A DNA stretch of 64,000 bases from Tenacibaculum aquimarinum (GCF_022478115.1 NZ_JAKGSC010000007.1:1-64000), one strand, 5' to 3'. Counted from the stretch's first letter, positions 40,988 to 53,730 are shown. Numbers and translations are program-made. Notes: generated by a model from the letters alone, not told the origin.

Positions 40988-42175
40988 ATGGCAAAAGGAA
41001 CTTTTGACCGTTCGAAACCACACTTAAACATTGGTACTATCGGACACGTAGATCACGGTAAAACAACTTTAACTGCGGCTATTACTAAAGTATTAGCTGA
41101 TGCAGGATTCTCTGAAGCTAGATCTTTTGATCAGATTGATAATGCTCCGGAAGAAAAAGAAAGAGGTATTACAATTAACACTTCTCACGTTGAGTATCAA
41201 ACAGCTAATCGTCACTACGCTCACGTAGACTGTCCAGGTCACGCGGATTACGTAAAGAACATGGTTACTGGTGCTGCACAAATGGACGGAGCTATCTTAG
41301 TAGTTGCTGCTACAGATGGACCAATGCCACAGACTAGAGAGCACATCTTATTAGGTCGTCAAGTAGGTATTCCTCGTATCGTTGTTTTCTTAAACAAAGT
41401 TGATATGGTTGATGATGAAGAGTTATTAGAATTAGTAGACATGGAAGTTAGAGAGTTATTATCTTTCTATGAATACGATGGTGATAATGGACCTGTTGTT
41501 TCTGGTTCTGCTTTAGGAGCATTAAACGGAGAGCAAAAATGGGTTGATACTGTTTTAGAATTAATGGCACAAGTTGATGTTTGGATCGAAGAGCCTTTAA
41601 GAGAGGTTGATAAAGATTTCTTAATGCCAATTGAAGATGTATTTTCAATTACAGGACGTGGTACAGTAGCAACTGGTCGTATTGAGACTGGTATTGCTAA
41701 CACTGGAGACGCTGTAGATATTATTGGTATGGGTACTGAGAAGTTAACTTCTACTATTACTGGTATTGAAATGTTCCGTCAAATCTTAGATAGAGGTGAG
41801 GCTGGAGATAATGCAGGTATCTTATTAAGAGGTATTAATAAAGAAGATATTAAAAGAGGTATGGTAATCTGTAAGCCAGGTTCTGTAACTCCACATGCTA
41901 AGTTTAAAGCTGAGGTTTATGTTCTTAAGAAAGAAGAAGGTGGTCGTCACACGCCATTCCATAATAACTACCGTCCTCAGTTCTACGTAAGAACAACTGA
42001 CGTTACTGGAAACATTGCGCTTCCTGATGGTGTTGAAATGGTTATGCCAGGTGATAACTTAACTATTACTGTTGATTTAATTCAACCAATTGCATTAAAC
42101 TTAGGTTTACGTTTCGCTATCCGTGAAGGAGGTAGAACTGTAGGTGCAGGTCAGGTAACTGAAATCTTAGACTAA
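40988..42175 (+). CDS. tuf: Elongation factor Tu
   Basis: 395 residues. It delivers aminoacyl-tRNA to the ribosome as a GTP complex. G1 is [10 protein letters not shown] (about 19-28), G2 lies in [14 protein letters not shown]3 is DCPGHADY (about 81-88) and G4 is NKVDMVDD (about 136-143). Domains 2 and 3 are complete. It follows four tRNA genes in the same direction, with 58 bp after the last, and precedes tRNA-Trp and secE, the usual Bacteroidetes order. Confidence 0.99.
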   Translation: MAKGTFDRSKPHLNIGTIGHVDHGKTTLTAAITKVLADAGFSEARSFDQIDNAPEEKERGITINTSHVEYQTANRHYAHVDCPGHADYVKNMVTGAAQMDGAILVVAATDGPMPQTREHILLGRQVGIPRIVVFLNKVDMVDDEELLELVDMEVRELLSFYEYDGDNGPVVSGSALGALNGEQKWVDTVLELMAQVDVWIEEPLREVDKDFLMPIEDVFSITGRGTVATGRIETGIANTGDAVDIIGMGTEKLTSTITGIEMFRQILDRGEAGDNAGILLRGINKEDIKRGMVICKPGSVTPHAKFKAEVYVLKKEEGGRHTPFHNNYRPQFYVRTTDVTGNIALPDGVEMVMPGDNLTITVDLIQPIALNLGLRFAIREGGRTVGAGQVTEILD

Positions 42176-42205
42176 AAAGTCTAAATAGATAAATAAATTT
42201 TTTAT

Positions 42206-42233
42206 AAGGTGTCTCGATTTTTCGGGACGCCTT
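42206..42233 (+). terminator. Hairpin after tuf
   Basis: A 12-bp stem AAGGTGTCTCGA / TCGGGACGCCTT with two G-U pairs and a TTTT loop, followed by only a short T-run (TATAAAT). It may be a weak terminator or a processing site before tRNA-Trp. Confidence 0.55.
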
Positions 42234-42249
42234 TATAAATGAATAAGAA

Positions 42250-42321
42250 ACGGGCGTAGTTCAGCGGTAGAGCACTGGTCTCCAAAACCAGCTGTCGGGA
42301 GTTCGAATCTCTCCGCCCGTG
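42250..42321 (+). tRNA. tRNA-Trp(CCA)
   Basis: 72 nt, acceptor stem ACGGGCG / CGCCCGT, anticodon stem CTGGT / ACCAG with loop CTCCAAA, anticodon CCA. It lies between tuf and secE. Confidence 0.97.
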
Positions 42322-42338
42322 CAAATAGAGCAAATAAG

Positions 42339-42536
42339 ATGAATATAACACAATATATCAAAGATTCTTTTGAAGAATTAAGTAATCACATGACTTGGGT
42401 TTCTAAAGAAGAAGCTCAAAAATCAACGGTAACTGTAGCTGTATTTACAATATTATTTGCATTAGCAGTAGCAGCGATTGATTTTGTTTTTCAAACAGGG
42501 TTAGATAACTTTTTTGGAATGTTTAAATCAATTTAA
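42339..42536 (+). CDS. secE: Preprotein translocase subunit SecE
   Basis: 65 residues, the short single-span form. An amphipathic helix (YIKDSFEELSNHMTWVSKEE, 20 residues, about 5-24) precedes one membrane helix (about 31-58). It clamps SecY in the SecYEG channel. It starts 17 bp after tRNA-Trp and 2 bp before nusG. Confidence 0.95.
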   Translation: MNITQYIKDSFEELSNHMTWVSKEEAQKSTVTVAVFTILFALAVAAIDFVFQTGLDNFFGMFKSI

Positions 42537-42538
42537 TT

Positions 42539-43090
42539 ATGGCAACTGATTCAGTAATGAAATGGTATGTTGTAAGAGCCATTGGTGGACAAGAGAATAA
42601 AGTACAAGCTTATATTGAAACTGAAATTTCTCGTTTAGGTCTTTCAGATTATGTAAGTCAAGTACTTGTTCCTAAAGAAAAAGTAATACAAATCCGAGAT
42701 GGGAAAAAAATACACAAAGAGCGTGTTTATTTTCCAGGATATATTATGGTAGAAGCAAATCTATCTGGAGAAGTTCCTCACGTAATAAAAGGAATAACGG
42801 GAGTTATTGGTTTTTTAGGTGAAACAAAAGGAGGAGAACCAGTACCAATGCGTAAATCTGAAGTTAACAGAATGCTTGGTAAAGTAGATGAGTTATCTGT
42901 ACAAGATGAAAATGTTGCAATTCCATATACAGTTGGAGAAACTGTAAAAGTTGTTGATGGACCATTTAATGGTTTTGATGGAACTATTGAGAATGTAAAT
43001 GAAGAGAAGCGTAAACTTGAAGTAATGGTTAAGATTTTCGGAAGAAAAACTCCATTAGAATTGAGTTATATGCAAGTAGAAAAAATATAA
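42539..43090 (+). CDS. nusG: Transcription termination/antitermination factor NusG
   Basis: 183 residues. The N-terminal NGN domain starts KWYVVRAIGGQENKVQAYIE (20 residues, about 8-27), with VYFPGYIMVEANLSGEVPHV at about 61-80. The C-terminal KOW domain has GETVKVVDGPFNGFDGTIEN (about 127-146). It binds RNA polymerase and couples it to Rho or the ribosome. Cotranscribed with secE (2-bp gap) and followed by rplK after 71 bp. Confidence 0.98.
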   Translation: MATDSVMKWYVVRAIGGQENKVQAYIETEISRLGLSDYVSQVLVPKEKVIQIRDGKKIHKERVYFPGYIMVEANLSGEVPHVIKGITGVIGFLGETKGGEPVPMRKSEVNRMLGKVDELSVQDENVAIPYTVGETVKVVDGPFNGFDGTIENVNEEKRKLEVMVKIFGRKTPLELSYMQVEKI

Positions 43091-43161
43091 GTGTTACACA
43101 ATTATATATAACGATGCGTTTTTAAGCTTCCACTCAAAAACACATCATTAAATTTTTAAAA

Positions 43162-43599
43162 ATGGCAAAAGAGCTAAGCAAAGTAGTTAAATTACAAGTA
43201 AGGGGAGGCGCAGCGAATCCATCGCCGCCGGTTGGACCCGCTTTAGGTGCTGCTGGAGTAAACATTATGGAGTTCTGTAAGCAGTTTAATGCTAGAACAC
43301 AAGATAAGCAAGGTAAAGTATTACCAGTTGCTATTAATGTTTATAAGGATAAGTCTTTCGACTTTGTGGTTAAAACACCACCCGCAGCAGTACAGTTATT
43401 AGAAGCGGCCAAAATTAAAAAGGGTTCAGGAGAACCAAACAGGAAAAAAGTAGCAAGTGTTACTTGGGATCAGATTAAAGTTATTGCAGAAGACAAAATG
43501 GTAGATTTAAATGCCTTTGAAATTTCTTCAGCAATGCGTATGATTGCAGGAACAGCTCGCTCTATGGGATTAACTGTTAAAGGTAATGCACCAGCATAA
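43162..43599 (+). CDS. rplK: 50S ribosomal protein uL11
   Basis: 145 residues. The N-terminal domain has the Pro-rich loop [20 protein letters not shown] (20 residues, about 19-38), and the C-terminal domain binds 23S rRNA near the GTPase centre. Next gene rplA follows after 21 bp. Confidence 0.98.
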   Translation: MAKELSKVVKLQVRGGAANPSPPVGPALGAAGVNIMEFCKQFNARTQDKQGKVLPVAINVYKDKSFDFVVKTPPAAVQLLEAAKIKKGSGEPNRKKVASVTWDQIKVIAEDKMVDLNAFEISSAMRMIAGTARSMGLTVKGNAPA

Positions 43600-43620
43600 A
43601 CTTTATTAAAAATTAGTAAA

Positions 43621-44313
43621 ATGGCAAGATTAACAAAAAAGCAAAAAGTAGCTTACGCAAAAGTAGACGCTAATCAGTCTTACGATTTAAATGCAGCTTC
43701 TGCTTTAATCAAAGAAATTACTACTGTAAAGTTTGATGCATCTGTAGATTTAGCAATACGTTTAGGAGTAGATCCTCGTAAAGCAAATCAAATGGTTCGT
43801 GGAGTTGTAACACTACCACACGGAACAGGTAAAGATGTAAAAGTGCTTGCATTAGTAACACCAGACAAAGAAGCTGAAGCTAAAGAAGCAGGAGCTGACT
43901 TTGTAGGATTAGATGAATACCTTCAGAAAATTAAAGGAGGATGGACAGACGTAGACGTTATTATTACAATGCCTAGCGTTATGGGTAAATTAGGTCCTTT
44001 AGGACGTGTATTAGGACCTCGTGGTCTAATGCCAAACCCAAAAACAGGTACTGTAACTATGGACGTTGCTAAAGCAGTAAAAGAAGTGAAAGCTGGTAAA
44101 ATTGACTTTAAAGTTGATAAAACAGGTATTATTCACGCTGCAATTGGTAAAGCGTCGTTTGGAGCAGATAAGATTGCAGACAATGCAAACGAATTACTAC
44201 AAACTATTATAAAATTAAAGCCAACAGCTTCAAAAGGAACTTATATTAAGAGCGTATTTATGTCTTCTACTATGAGTCCAAGTGTAGCTGTAGATGTAAA
44301 ATCTGTTTCATAA
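43621..44313 (+). CDS. rplA: 50S ribosomal protein uL1
   Basis: 230 residues. Landmarks are [20 protein letters not shown] (20 residues, about 42-61) and [16 protein letters not shown] (about 133-148). It forms the L1 stalk near the E site and in many bacteria represses its own operon by binding the leader. Followed by rplJ after 21 bp. Confidence 0.98.
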   Translation: MARLTKKQKVAYAKVDANQSYDLNAASALIKEITTVKFDASVDLAIRLGVDPRKANQMVRGVVTLPHGTGKDVKVLALVTPDKEAEAKEAGADFVGLDEYLQKIKGGWTDVDVIITMPSVMGKLGPLGRVLGPRGLMPNPKTGTVTMDVAKAVKEVKAGKIDFKVDKTGIIHAAIGKASFGADKIADNANELLQTIIKLKPTASKGTYIKSVFMSSTMSPSVAVDVKSVS

Positions 44314-44334
44314 GGCAGTTAAAATAAGTATATC

Positions 44335-44853
44335 ATGACTAGAGAAGAAAAATCACAAGTAATACAAGATTTAACAGCAAGATTAGCAGATACTAATACA
44401 ATCTATTTAGCAGATATTTCTGGGTTAGATGCAGCAACTACATCTAACTTACGTAGAGCTTGTTTTAAAGCTAACGTACAATTGGCTGTTGTAAAGAACA
44501 CATTGCTTGCAAAAGCAATGGAAGCTTCTGATAAAGATTTCGGAGATTTACCTACGGTATTGAAAGGAAATACTTCAATGATGATTTCTGAGGCGTCTAA
44601 CGCACCAGCAAAGTTAATCAAAGAGTTCAGAAAAAAATCTAAAGACCGCCCTTTATTAAAAGGAGCGTTTGCAGAAGAGTCTATTTATATTGGAGATGAC
44701 CAATTAGAAACTCTTGTAAATATTAAGTCTAAAGAAGAACTTATTGGAGATATTATCTCATTATTACAATCGCCTGCTAAGAACGTTATTTCAGCGTTAC
44801 AATCAGGAGGAAGTAAATTATCTGGTATCTTAAAGACATTATCAGAAAAATAA
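44335..44853 (+). CDS. rplJ: 50S ribosomal protein uL10
   Basis: 172 residues. It anchors the L7/L12 dimers at the stalk base. The RNA-binding N-terminal part includes IYLADISGLDAATTSNLRRA (20 residues, about 23-42) and VVKNTLLAKAM; the C-terminal helix binds L7/L12. The gap before it is only 21 bp, too short for a full L10 leader of the E. coli kind, so control may lie further upstream. Confidence 0.98.
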   Translation: MTREEKSQVIQDLTARLADTNTIYLADISGLDAATTSNLRRACFKANVQLAVVKNTLLAKAMEASDKDFGDLPTVLKGNTSMMISEASNAPAKLIKEFRKKSKDRPLLKGAFAEESIYIGDDQLETLVNIKSKEELIGDIISLLQSPAKNVISALQSGGSKLSGILKTLSEK

Positions 44854-44905
44854 TTACGCGCACAAATAAACTATAATAATAAAAGAATTTTTAAAAACAA
44901 TTAAA

Positions 44906-45280
44906 ATGGCAGATTTAAAAGATTTCGCAGAACAGTTAGTTAACTTATCAGTAAAAGACGTTAACGAATTAGCTGATATTTTAAAAGAAGAGTACGGTAT
45001 TGAGCCAGCAGCAGCAGCAGTAGCTGTAGCAGGACCAGCAGCAGGAGGCGGAGACGCAGCTGATGAGCAAACTGAATTTGATGTTATATTAAAAGCAGCA
45101 GGTGGTTCTAAATTAGCAGTTGTAAAATTAGTTAAAGAATTAACTGGTTTAGGTCTTAAAGAAGCTAAAGGTATCGTAGATAGCGCACCAGCAGCAGTAA
45201 AAGAAGGAGTATCTAAAGATGAGGCTGAAGGTCTTAAAAAATCTTTAGAAGAAGCTGGAGCAGAAGTAGAGCTTAAGTAA
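44906..45280 (+). CDS. rplL: 50S ribosomal protein bL12 (L7/L12)
   Basis: 124 residues. N-terminal dimerisation helices, an Ala/Gly hinge (about 33-53) and the C-terminal factor-binding domain with [20 protein letters not shown] (20 residues, about 71-90). It recruits elongation-factor GTPases. Followed by a 238-bp structured gap before rpoB. Confidence 0.98.
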   Translation: MADLKDFAEQLVNLSVKDVNELADILKEEYGIEPAAAAVAVAGPAAGGGDAADEQTEFDVILKAAGGSKLAVVKLVKELTGLGLKEAKGIVDSAPAAVKEGVSKDEAEGLKKSLEEAGAEVELK

Positions 45281-45288
45281 TCTTTTTA

Positions 45289-45358
45289 TCCCGAGTTTTA
45301 CACGGGAAATAACAATAAAGGTTTAGGTACTAAAGGGTTAACTCTTTAGTCCTAAACC
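45289..45358 (+). promoter_or_regulatory. Paired hairpins between rplL and rpoB
   Basis: A small CCCG...CGGG hairpin (45290-45306) is followed by a strong one: GGTTTAGG-T-ACTAAAG (45320-45335) against CTTTAGTCCTAAACC (45344-45358), with a one-base bulge and an 8-nt loop. Only ATTTTG follows, so it suits an attenuator or RNase processing site rather than a full terminator. E. coli has an attenuator and a processing site at the same place. Confidence 0.6.
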
Positions 45359-45390
45359 ATTTTGTGTATATATTCGTCTTATTTTTTATC

Positions 45391-45461
45391 GCAATTTTTT
45401 AATTGTGATTTGACGTCTATAATAAGCTGATTAACAATCGGTTGAGGCAATTAAAAATTGC
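45391..45461 (+). promoter_or_regulatory. Possible structured rpoB leader
   Basis: GCAATTTTTTAATTG (45391-45405) can pair with CAATTAAAAATTGC (45448-45461) across about 42 nt. It lies 58-128 bp before the rpoB start and has no coding capacity. A role in rpoBC control is inference. Confidence 0.4.
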
Positions 45462-45518
45462 AAGTGAGGTCTTAATGACTTCGAAAAATTTATTTTTAAT
45501 TTAAAAATAGTTTCTCTT

Positions 45519-48500
45519 TTGGCAACGATAAATACAACTGAAAGAATCAATTTCGCATCTTCAAAGCTAGGAACTGATTATCCAAATTTTTTGGATATTC
45601 AAGTAAAATCTTTTCAAGATTTTTTCCAATTACAAACTAAAGCTGATGAAAGAGGTGAAGAAGGTTTATATAAAACCTTCATGGATAACTTTCCAATTAC
45701 AGATACACGTAATCAATTTGTTTTAGAATTCTTAGATTACTTTGTAGATCCACCAAGATATAGCATTCAAGAATGTATAGAGCGTGGTTTAACACATAGC
45801 GTACCTCTAAAGGCACGTTTAAAATTATACTGTACCGACCCTGAACACGAAGACTTTGAAACCATTGTACAAGACGTATATTTAGGGACAATTCCTTATA
45901 TGACTAACTCTGGTACATTCGTTATCAATGGTGCAGAAAGAGTTGTAGTATCGCAACTACACCGTTCACCAGGTGTATTCTTTGGGCAATCTTTCCATGC
46001 AAATGGAACTAAATTATATTCTGCAAGAGTAATTCCTTTTAAAGGATCTTGGATAGAATTTGCTACTGATATCAATCAAGTAATGTATGCTTATATTGAT
46101 AGAAAAAAGAAGTTACCGGTAACAACATTATTCAGAGCCATTGGTTTTGAAAGAGATAAAGATATATTAGAAATTTTTGATTTAGCAGAAGAAGTTAAAG
46201 TTTCTAAAGCTGGATTAAAGAAAGTATTAGGACGTAAACTTGCTGCAAGAGTTTTAAAAACTTGGCATGAAGATTTCGTTGATGAAGATACAGGAGAAGT
46301 TGTATCTATTGAACGTAACGAAATTGTTTTTGATCGTGATACTATTTTAGATAAAGAACATATTGATGAAATAATAGAATCTGGTTCTAAAACTATCCTT
46401 TTACATAAAGAGGATACAGAAATGGCAGATTATGCTATTATTCATAATACATTACAAAAAGATCCAACAAATTCTGAAAAAGAAGCTGTTGAACATATCT
46501 ATAGACAATTACGTAATGCTGAGCCGCCAGATGAGGAAACTGCAAGAGGAATTATTGATAAATTATTCTTCTCAGAGCAACGTTACAACTTAGGTGAAGT
46601 AGGGCGTTTTAGAATGAATACAAAGTTACAGTTAAACGAACCTATAGACCAAAAGGTGTTAACTAAGAACGATATCATTACTATTATTAAGTATTTAATT
46701 GAGTTAATCAATTCTAAGGCTGAGGTAGATGATATTGATCACTTATCTAACCGTCGTGTAAGAACAGTTGGAGAGCAGTTAGCAGGACAGTTTGGTGTTG
46801 GTTTAGCACGTATGGCTAGAACAATTCGTGAGCGTATGAATGTACGTGACAACGAAGTGTTTACTCCAATTGACTTAATTAACGCGAAGACATTATCTTC
46901 AGTAATTAATTCATTTTTTGGAACAAACCAGCTTTCTCAATTTATGGATCAAACCAATCCTTTAGCAGAAATTACGCATAAGCGTCGTTTATCTGCACTA
47001 GGACCTGGAGGTTTATCAAGAGAAAGAGCAGGATTTGAGGTACGTGATGTTCACTATACACACTATGGAAGATTATGTCCAATTGAAACACCAGAGGGAC
47101 CAAATATTGGTTTAATTTCTTCATTAGCAGTATTTGCTAAGGTTAACAATTTAGGATTTATTGAAACTCCATATAAGAAAGTAGAAGAAGGTAAAGTTTT
47201 AGATCAAGATCCAATATATTTATCAGCTGAAGAAGAAGAAGGTATGAAAATTGCCCAATCTAATTTAGACTTAGATAAAGATGGTAAATTTACAGCAGAC
47301 AGAGTTATTGCACGTGAAGAAGGAGATTTCCCAGTAGAAACTCCAGAAGCAATTAACTATATGGACGTTGCACCAAACCAAATTGCATCTATATCAGCAT
47401 CGTTAATTCCATTCTTGGAACATGATGATGCCAATAGAGCATTAATGGGATCTAACATGATGCGTCAAGCAGTACCATTATTAAGACCAGAATCTCCAAT
47501 TGTAGGAACAGGTTTAGAACGTAGAGTTGCAAAAGATTCTCGTATCTTAATCAATGCAGAAGGAGCAGGTGTTGTAGAGTATGTAGATGCAAATATCATT
47601 ACTATTAAGTATGATAGATCTGATGACGAACGTATGGTTAGTTTTGATACTGATGAAGTTTCTTATAACTTAATTAAGTTCAGAAAAACAAACCAAGGAA
47701 CTAACATTAACTTAAAGCCAATTGTACAAAAAGGTGATAGAGTTACTGAAGGACAAGTTCTTTGTGAAGGTTATGCAACACAAAAAGGAGAATTAGCTTT
47801 AGGAAGAAATATGAAAGTAGCCTTTATGCCTTGGAAAGGGTATAACTTTGAGGATGCAATTGTAATTTCTGAAAAAGTAGTTCGTGAAGATATATTTACA
47901 TCTATTCATATTGATGAGTATTCTTTAGACGTAAGAGATACAAAATTAGGAGTTGAAGAACTAACTAATGATATTCCTAACGTTTCTGAAGAAGCTACAA
48001 AAGATTTAGATGAAAATGGAATGATTAGAATTGGAGCAGAAGTGAAGCCAGGAGATATCCTTATCGGGAAAATTACTCCAAAAGGTGAATCTGATCCAAC
48101 TCCAGAAGAAAAATTATTACGCGCAATTTTTGGTGATAAAGCAGGAGATGTAAAAGATGCATCTTTAAAAGCTTCTCCATCATTAAGAGGTGTAGTAATT
48201 GATAAAAAATTATTTAGACGTGCAGTAAAAGATAAACAAAAAAGAGCAAGAGATAAAGAAGCTATTTTAGCTTTAGAATCTTCATTTGTATCTAAGTTTG
48301 AAGATTTACAAAACCGTTTAATTGATAAGTTATTTTCTCTTGTTAATGGTAAAACATCTCAAGGAATTTTTAACGATTTAGGTGAAGAAGTACTTCCAAA
48401 AGGAAAGAAATTTACTTTAAAAATGTTAAATTCCGTTGAAGATTATGCACACTTAACAGGTACATGGACAACAGATAAAACGTTAAATAGTTTAGTAGTA

Positions 48501-49328
48501 GAATTAGTTCATAACTACAAAATTAAAGTAAACGATTTACAAGGTGTTTTACGTAGAAAGAAATTTACAATTTCTGTAGGAGATGAGTTACCAGCAGGTA
48601 TTTTAAAACTAGCTAAAATTTATGTTGCTAAAAAACGTAAATTAAAAGTAGGTGATAAAATGGCAGGACGTCACGGAAATAAAGGTATTGTTGCTCGTAT
48701 TGTAAGAGCTGAAGATATGCCTTTCTTAGAAGACGGAACTCCAGTAGATATTGTATTAAATCCATTAGGTGTACCATCTCGTATGAATATTGGTCAGATT
48801 TATGAAACTGTTCTTGGATGGGCAGGTCAAAAATTAGGAACTAAATATGCAACACCAATTTTTGATGGAGCATCTTTAGATCAAATCAATGAGATTACAG
48901 ATACAGCAGGTGTACCAAGATTTGGACATACTTACTTATATGATGGAGGAACAGGAAAACGTTTCGATCAACCAGCAACAGTTGGTATCATTTATATGAT
49001 TAAGTTAGGACACATGATTGAAGATAAAATGCATGCGCGTTCTATTGGACCATATTCATTAATTACACAACAACCATTAGGTGGTAAAGCACAATTTGGT
49101 GGTCAACGTTTTGGAGAGATGGAAGTATGGGCATTAGAAGCATATGGAGCGTCTGCGATCTTAAGAGAAATCTTAACTGTAAAATCTGATGATGTAATGG
49201 GTAGAGCTAAAACATACGAAAGTATTGTTAAAGGTGAAACTATGCCAGAACCAGGTTTACCAGAATCGTTCAATGTATTAATGCACGAACTTAAAGGTCT
49301 TGGATTAGACGTTAAGTTAGAAGAGTAA
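45519..49328 (+). CDS. rpoB: RNA polymerase subunit beta
   Basis: 1269 residues. The start is TTG ([15 protein letters not shown] follows), which matches the usual flavobacterial N-terminus; no ATG lies nearby in frame. Landmarks are the rifampicin region ([20 protein letters not shown], 20 residues, about 467-486, and [18 protein letters not shown]), the [13 protein letters not shown] loop, and the C-terminal [19 protein letters not shown] that binds beta-prime. The Ser/Asp/His positions of the rifampicin pocket look wild type. Confidence 0.98.
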   Translation: MATINTTERINFASSKLGTDYPNFLDIQVKSFQDFFQLQTKADERGEEGLYKTFMDNFPITDTRNQFVLEFLDYFVDPPRYSIQECIERGLTHSVPLKARLKLYCTDPEHEDFETIVQDVYLGTIPYMTNSGTFVINGAERVVVSQLHRSPGVFFGQSFHANGTKLYSARVIPFKGSWIEFATDINQVMYAYIDRKKKLPVTTLFRAIGFERDKDILEIFDLAEEVKVSKAGLKKVLGRKLAARVLKTWHEDFVDEDTGEVVSIERNEIVFDRDTILDKEHIDEIIESGSKTILLHKEDTEMADYAIIHNTLQKDPTNSEKEAVEHIYRQLRNAEPPDEETARGIIDKLFFSEQRYNLGEVGRFRMNTKLQLNEPIDQKVLTKNDIITIIKYLIELINSKAEVDDIDHLSNRRVRTVGEQLAGQFGVGLARMARTIRERMNVRDNEVFTPIDLINAKTLSSVINSFFGTNQLSQFMDQTNPLAEITHKRRLSALGPGGLSRERAGFEVRDVHYTHYGRLCPIETPEGPNIGLISSLAVFAKVNNLGFIETPYKKVEEGKVLDQDPIYLSAEEEEGMKIAQSNLDLDKDGKFTADRVIAREEGDFPVETPEAINYMDVAPNQIASISASLIPFLEHDDANRALMGSNMMRQAVPLLRPESPIVGTGLERRVAKDSRILINAEGAGVVEYVDANIITIKYDRSDDERMVSFDTDEVSYNLIKFRKTNQGTNINLKPIVQKGDRVTEGQVLCEGYATQKGELALGRNMKVAFMPWKGYNFEDAIVISEKVVREDIFTSIHIDEYSLDVRDTKLGVEELTNDIPNVSEEATKDLDENGMIRIGAEVKPGDILIGKITPKGESDPTPEEKLLRAIFGDKAGDVKDASLKASPSLRGVVIDKKLFRRAVKDKQKRARDKEAILALESSFVSKFEDLQNRLIDKLFSLVNGKTSQGIFNDLGEEVLPKGKKFTLKMLNSVEDYAHLTGTWTTDKTLNSLVVELVHNYKIKVNDLQGVLRRKKFTISVGDELPAGILKLAKIYVAKKRKLKVGDKMAGRHGNKGIVARIVRAEDMPFLEDGTPVDIVLNPLGVPSRMNIGQIYETVLGWAGQKLGTKYATPIFDGASLDQINEITDTAGVPRFGHTYLYDGGTGKRFDQPATVGIIYMIKLGHMIEDKMHARSIGPYSLITQQPLGGKAQFGGQRFGEMEVWALEAYGASAILREILTVKSDDVMGRAKTYESIVKGETMPEPGLPESFNVLMHELKGLGLDVKLEE

Positions 49329-49340
49329 TAAACAGTGAAG

Positions 49341-49376
49341 CGTCGTTGGATATTTATGTATCCAACGACAAATCAT
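49341..49376 (+). promoter_or_regulatory. Hairpin between rpoB and rpoC
   Basis: A perfect 11-bp stem GTCGTTGGATA / TATCCAACGAC (49341-49351, 49358-49368) with a TTTATG loop, followed by AAATCATTTTTT. It looks like a partial terminator or a processing site; a smaller GTCTC / GAGAC hairpin follows at 49390-49403. Confidence 0.5.
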
Positions 49377-49430
49377 TTTTTCAATATTTGTCTCGTTAGA
49401 GACTTTCAATTTAAAATTTGACCATCCATT

Positions 49431-52400
49431 ATGGCAAGAAGAAACGAAAAGTACACTGTAAAAAAGTTTAATAAAATTTCAATTGGTTTATCATCTCCAG
49501 AAGCAATCTTAGAGATTTCTAAAGGAGAAGTTTTAAAACCAGAAACTATCAACTATCGTACACATAAACCAGAAAGAGACGGTTTATTCTGTGAGCGTAT
49601 TTTTGGTCCTGTTAAGGATTATGAATGTGCTTGTGGTAAATACAAAAGAATCCGTTATAAAGGAATTGTTTGTGATCGTTGTGGTGTAGAAGTAACAGAA
49701 AAGAAAGTACGTAGAGATAGAGTAGGACACATTAATTTAGTGGTTCCTGTTGCTCATATCTGGTATTTCCGTTCGTTACCAAACAAAATGGGTTACCTTT
49801 TAGGATTACCGTCTAAGAAATTAGATATGATAATCTACTACGAGCGTTATGTGGTTATACAACCAGGTATTGCTAAAAACGTAGAAGGAGAACCATTACA
49901 AAAAATGGATTTCTTAACTGAAGAAGAATATTTAGATATTGCTGACGAGTTACCACAAGAAAACCAATATTTAGACGATTCTGACCCAAATAAGTTTATC
50001 GCTAAAATGGGAGCTGAATGTTTAATTGACTTATTAGCACGTATTGATTTAGAATCATTATCGTACGAATTACGTCATAAAGCAAACACAGAAACTTCTA
50101 AACAACGTAAAACTGAAGCATTAAAACGTTTAAATGTTGTTGAAGCATTTAAAGATTCTCAGAAAAATAGAGACAATCGTCCAGAATGGATGATCATGAA
50201 AGTAGTTCCGGTAACACCACCAGAATTACGTCCATTAGTTCCATTAGATGGAGGTCGTTTTGCAACTTCAGATTTAAATGATTTATATCGTAGAGTAATT
50301 ATACGTAACAATCGTTTAAAAAGATTAATGGAGATTAAAGCTCCAGAAGTTATTTTACGTAACGAAAAGCGTATGTTACAAGAATCTGTAGATTCATTAT
50401 TTGATAACACACGTAAATCATCAGCAGTAAAAACAGAATCTAACAGACCATTAAAATCTTTATCAGATTCATTAAAAGGTAAGCAAGGACGTTTCCGTCA
50501 AAACTTACTTGGTAAGCGTGTAGATTATTCAGCACGTTCTGTAATTGTTGTTGGACCAGAATTAAAGCTTTCAGAATGTGGTATCCCAAAAGATATGGCA
50601 GCAGAACTTTACAAGCCTTTTGTAATTAGAAAACTAATTGAAAGAGGAATTGTAAAAACTGTAAAATCTGCAAAGAAAATTATAGACAGAAAAGAACCAG
50701 TTGTTTGGGATATTTTAGAAAATGTAATTAAAGGACACCCAGTTTTATTAAACCGTGCGCCTACATTACACAGACTTGGTATTCAAGCATTCCAACCAAA
50801 ATTAATTGAAGGTAAAGCAATACAGTTACACCCATTAGCGTGTTCTGCATTTAATGCCGATTTTGATGGAGATCAAATGGCGGTTCACTTACCTTTAGGA
50901 CCAGAAGCTATTTTAGAAGCACAACTATTAATGTTGGGTTCTCATAATATCTTAAACCCTGCAAACGGTGCTCCAATTACGGTACCTTCTCAGGATATGG
51001 TACTTGGTTTATATTATATGACTAAGCACAGAAAGTCTACAAAAGAAGTTCCTATTAAAGGAGAAGGATTAACATTCTACTCTCCAGAGGAAGTAAACAT
51101 TGCTTTTAACGAAGAAATGGTAGACCTAAATGCAGGTATAAAAGTTAGAACAAAAGATATCGATGAAAACGGAGAATCAGTAACTAAAATTATTGAAACT
51201 ACTGTTGGACGTGTATTATTTAACGAAAAAGTACCAGAAAAAGCAGGATATATTAATGAGGTATTAACTAAGAAAAACTTACGTGGTATTATTGATGGTA
51301 TTTTAAGAGCTACCGATATTCCTACAACAGGAGATTTCTTAGACCAAATTAAGAATATGGGATATAAATTTGCCTTCCAAGGAGGTTTATCATTCTCATT
51401 AGGGGATATTATTATTCCTGATGAAAAGCAATCTATGATTGATGAAGCTCGTACAGAGGTAGATGCAATTGTAGGAAACTATAACATGGGTATGTTAACG
51501 CAAAAAGAGCGTTATAATCAGGTAATTGATGTTTGGGGTTCTACCAACAACAGATTAACTGAGTTATCAATGAAAAATTTACGTGAAGACCAACAAGGTT
51601 TCAACTCAGTATATATGATGCTTGATTCTGGAGCTCGTGGATCTAAAGAACAGATTCGTCAGTTAACAGGTATGCGTGGATTAATGGCAAAACCTAAAAA
51701 ATCTACTGCAGGTGGTGGAGAAATTATTGAGAATCCAATTCTTTCTAACTTTAAGGAAGGATTATCAATTCTTGAATACTTTATCTCAACTCACGGTGCG
51801 CGTAAAGGATTAGCCGATACCGCATTAAAAACAGCCGATGCAGGTTATTTAACACGTCGTTTAGTAGATGTTTCTCAAGACGTTATTGTTAATATTGAAG
51901 ATTGTGGAACATTACGTGGTTTAGAAGTTACTCCATTAAAGAAAAATGATGAAATCGTTGAATCTTTAAGTGATAGAATTACAGGTAGAGTTGCATTACA
52001 CGATGTTTTTGCACCAGGTACAGATGACATAGTTGTAGCAGCAAGTGAGTTAATCACAAATGCTTTAGCTAAGAAAATTCAAGGTTTAGGTATTGATAGA
52101 GTAGAAGTACGTTCTGCCTTAACATGTGAAGCTACTCGCGGAATATGTGGTAAATGTTATGGACAATCTTTATCTACTGGAAACCCAGTTCAAATTGGTG
52201 AAGCAGTTGGTGTAATTGCAGCACAGTCTATTGGAGAACCTGGTACACAGTTAACATTAAGAACGTTCCACGTTGGTGGTGTTGCTGGTAACATTTCTGA
52301 AGAAAACAAGTTGATCGCTAAATATGATGGTTCTGTATCTATTGAAGATTTAAGAACTGTTATGGGTAAAGATAATGATGGAAACGAAGTAGAAATTGTT

Positions 52401-53705
52401 ATTTCTAGAACAGCGGAAATCAAGATTAAAGACAAGAAAACAGGAATTACATTAAGTACTAATATTATTCCTTATGGTTCTTACATTTTTGATAAAGATA
52501 GAAAATCAATCAAAAAAGGAGATGCAGTTTGTCAATGGGATCCATTTAATGGTGTAATTGTTTCTGAATTTGGAGGTAATGTTAAGTTTGATAATTTAGA
52601 ACAAGGTATGAACTACTCTGTTGAAATTGATGAACAAACTGGTTTCCAAGAAAAAATTATTACAGACTCTAAGAACAAAAAGATTATTGCTTCTTTAATC
52701 ATTGAAGATAAAGATGGTAATGCATTACGTTCTTACAGTTTACCAGTAGGTGCACACTTAATGGTAAGTGATGGAGATAAAGTTCCTGCAGGTCATACAC
52801 TTGTTAAAATACCAAGAAAATCTGGTAAAGCAGGAGATATTACTGGAGGTTTACCTCGTGTAACAGAATTATTTGAAGCACGTAATCCTTCTAATCCAGC
52901 TGTAGTTGCAGAAATAGATGGTGTAGTATCATTTGGTAAAATTAAGCGTGGTAATCGTGAGATTATTGTTGAGTCTAAAACTGAAGACGTTAGAAAGTAT
53001 TTAGTAAAACTATCTAACCAAATCTTAGTTCAAGAAAACGATTTTATTAAAGCAGGTATGCCACTTTCTGACGGTGCAACAACTCCTTCTGATATTTTAA
53101 AGATCAAAGGACCAGGAGCAGTTCAAGAATATTTAGTAAACGAAATTCAAGAAGTATATCGTTTACAAGGTGTAAAAATTAATGACAAGCACTTTGAGGT
53201 AGTAGTACGTCAAATGATGCGTAAAGTTAAGATTATAGATTCTGGAGATACATTATTCTTAGAAAACCAATTGGTTCATAAGATTGATTTTATCAAGGAT
53301 AACGATGCAATCTACGGAATGAAAGTTGTTGAAGATGCAGGAGATTCTGAAAACTTAAAAGAAGGTCAATTAGTTTCTGCACGTAAATTACGTGATGAAA
53401 ATTCAATTTTACGTAGAAATGATAAGAGTTTAGTAGTAGCAAGAGATGCACAACCAGCAACAGCAGAACAGGTGTTGCAAGGTATTACAAGAGCATCGTT
53501 ACAAACTAAATCGTTTATCTCTGCGGCATCTTTCCAAGAGACAACTAAAGTATTAAATGAAGCCGCTGTAAACGGTAAAATAGATACATTAGAAGGTCTT
53601 AAAGAAAATGTAATTGTTGGTAAGAGAATTCCAGCAGGTACAGGTATGCGTTCTTACGATAAATTAATTGTAGGTCCTAAAGACGAGATTGAACAAAGTT
53701 TATAA
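49431..53705 (+). CDS. rpoC: RNA polymerase subunit beta-prime
   Basis: 1424 residues. The N-terminal zinc site is [20 protein letters not shown] (20 residues, about 66-85). The catalytic magnesium loop is [12 protein letters not shown] (about 478-489), and the trigger loop region and second zinc site ([14 protein letters not shown], about 902-915) are present. It follows rpoB by about 100 bp with a hairpin in between, and ends at a strong terminator. Confidence 0.99.
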   Translation: MARRNEKYTVKKFNKISIGLSSPEAILEISKGEVLKPETINYRTHKPERDGLFCERIFGPVKDYECACGKYKRIRYKGIVCDRCGVEVTEKKVRRDRVGHINLVVPVAHIWYFRSLPNKMGYLLGLPSKKLDMIIYYERYVVIQPGIAKNVEGEPLQKMDFLTEEEYLDIADELPQENQYLDDSDPNKFIAKMGAECLIDLLARIDLESLSYELRHKANTETSKQRKTEALKRLNVVEAFKDSQKNRDNRPEWMIMKVVPVTPPELRPLVPLDGGRFATSDLNDLYRRVIIRNNRLKRLMEIKAPEVILRNEKRMLQESVDSLFDNTRKSSAVKTESNRPLKSLSDSLKGKQGRFRQNLLGKRVDYSARSVIVVGPELKLSECGIPKDMAAELYKPFVIRKLIERGIVKTVKSAKKIIDRKEPVVWDILENVIKGHPVLLNRAPTLHRLGIQAFQPKLIEGKAIQLHPLACSAFNADFDGDQMAVHLPLGPEAILEAQLLMLGSHNILNPANGAPITVPSQDMVLGLYYMTKHRKSTKEVPIKGEGLTFYSPEEVNIAFNEEMVDLNAGIKVRTKDIDENGESVTKIIETTVGRVLFNEKVPEKAGYINEVLTKKNLRGIIDGILRATDIPTTGDFLDQIKNMGYKFAFQGGLSFSLGDIIIPDEKQSMIDEARTEVDAIVGNYNMGMLTQKERYNQVIDVWGSTNNRLTELSMKNLREDQQGFNSVYMMLDSGARGSKEQIRQLTGMRGLMAKPKKSTAGGGEIIENPILSNFKEGLSILEYFISTHGARKGLADTALKTADAGYLTRRLVDVSQDVIVNIEDCGTLRGLEVTPLKKNDEIVESLSDRITGRVALHDVFAPGTDDIVVAASELITNALAKKIQGLGIDRVEVRSALTCEATRGICGKCYGQSLSTGNPVQIGEAVGVIAAQSIGEPGTQLTLRTFHVGGVAGNISEENKLIAKYDGSVSIEDLRTVMGKDNDGNEVEIVISRTAEIKIKDKKTGITLSTNIIPYGSYIFDKDRKSIKKGDAVCQWDPFNGVIVSEFGGNVKFDNLEQGMNYSVEIDEQTGFQEKIITDSKNKKIIASLIIEDKDGNALRSYSLPVGAHLMVSDGDKVPAGHTLVKIPRKSGKAGDITGGLPRVTELFEARNPSNPAVVAEIDGVVSFGKIKRGNREIIVESKTEDVRKYLVKLSNQILVQENDFIKAGMPLSDGATTPSDILKIKGPGAVQEYLVNEIQEVYRLQGVKINDKHFEVVVRQMMRKVKIIDSGDTLFLENQLVHKIDFIKDNDAIYGMKVVEDAGDSENLKEGQLVSARKLRDENSILRRNDKSLVVARDAQPATAEQVLQGITRASLQTKSFISAASFQETTKVLNEAAVNGKIDTLEGLKENVIVGKRIPAGTGMRSYDKLIVGPKDEIEQSL

Positions 53706-53730
53706 TTAAACGTTATACGTTTAACTATTT

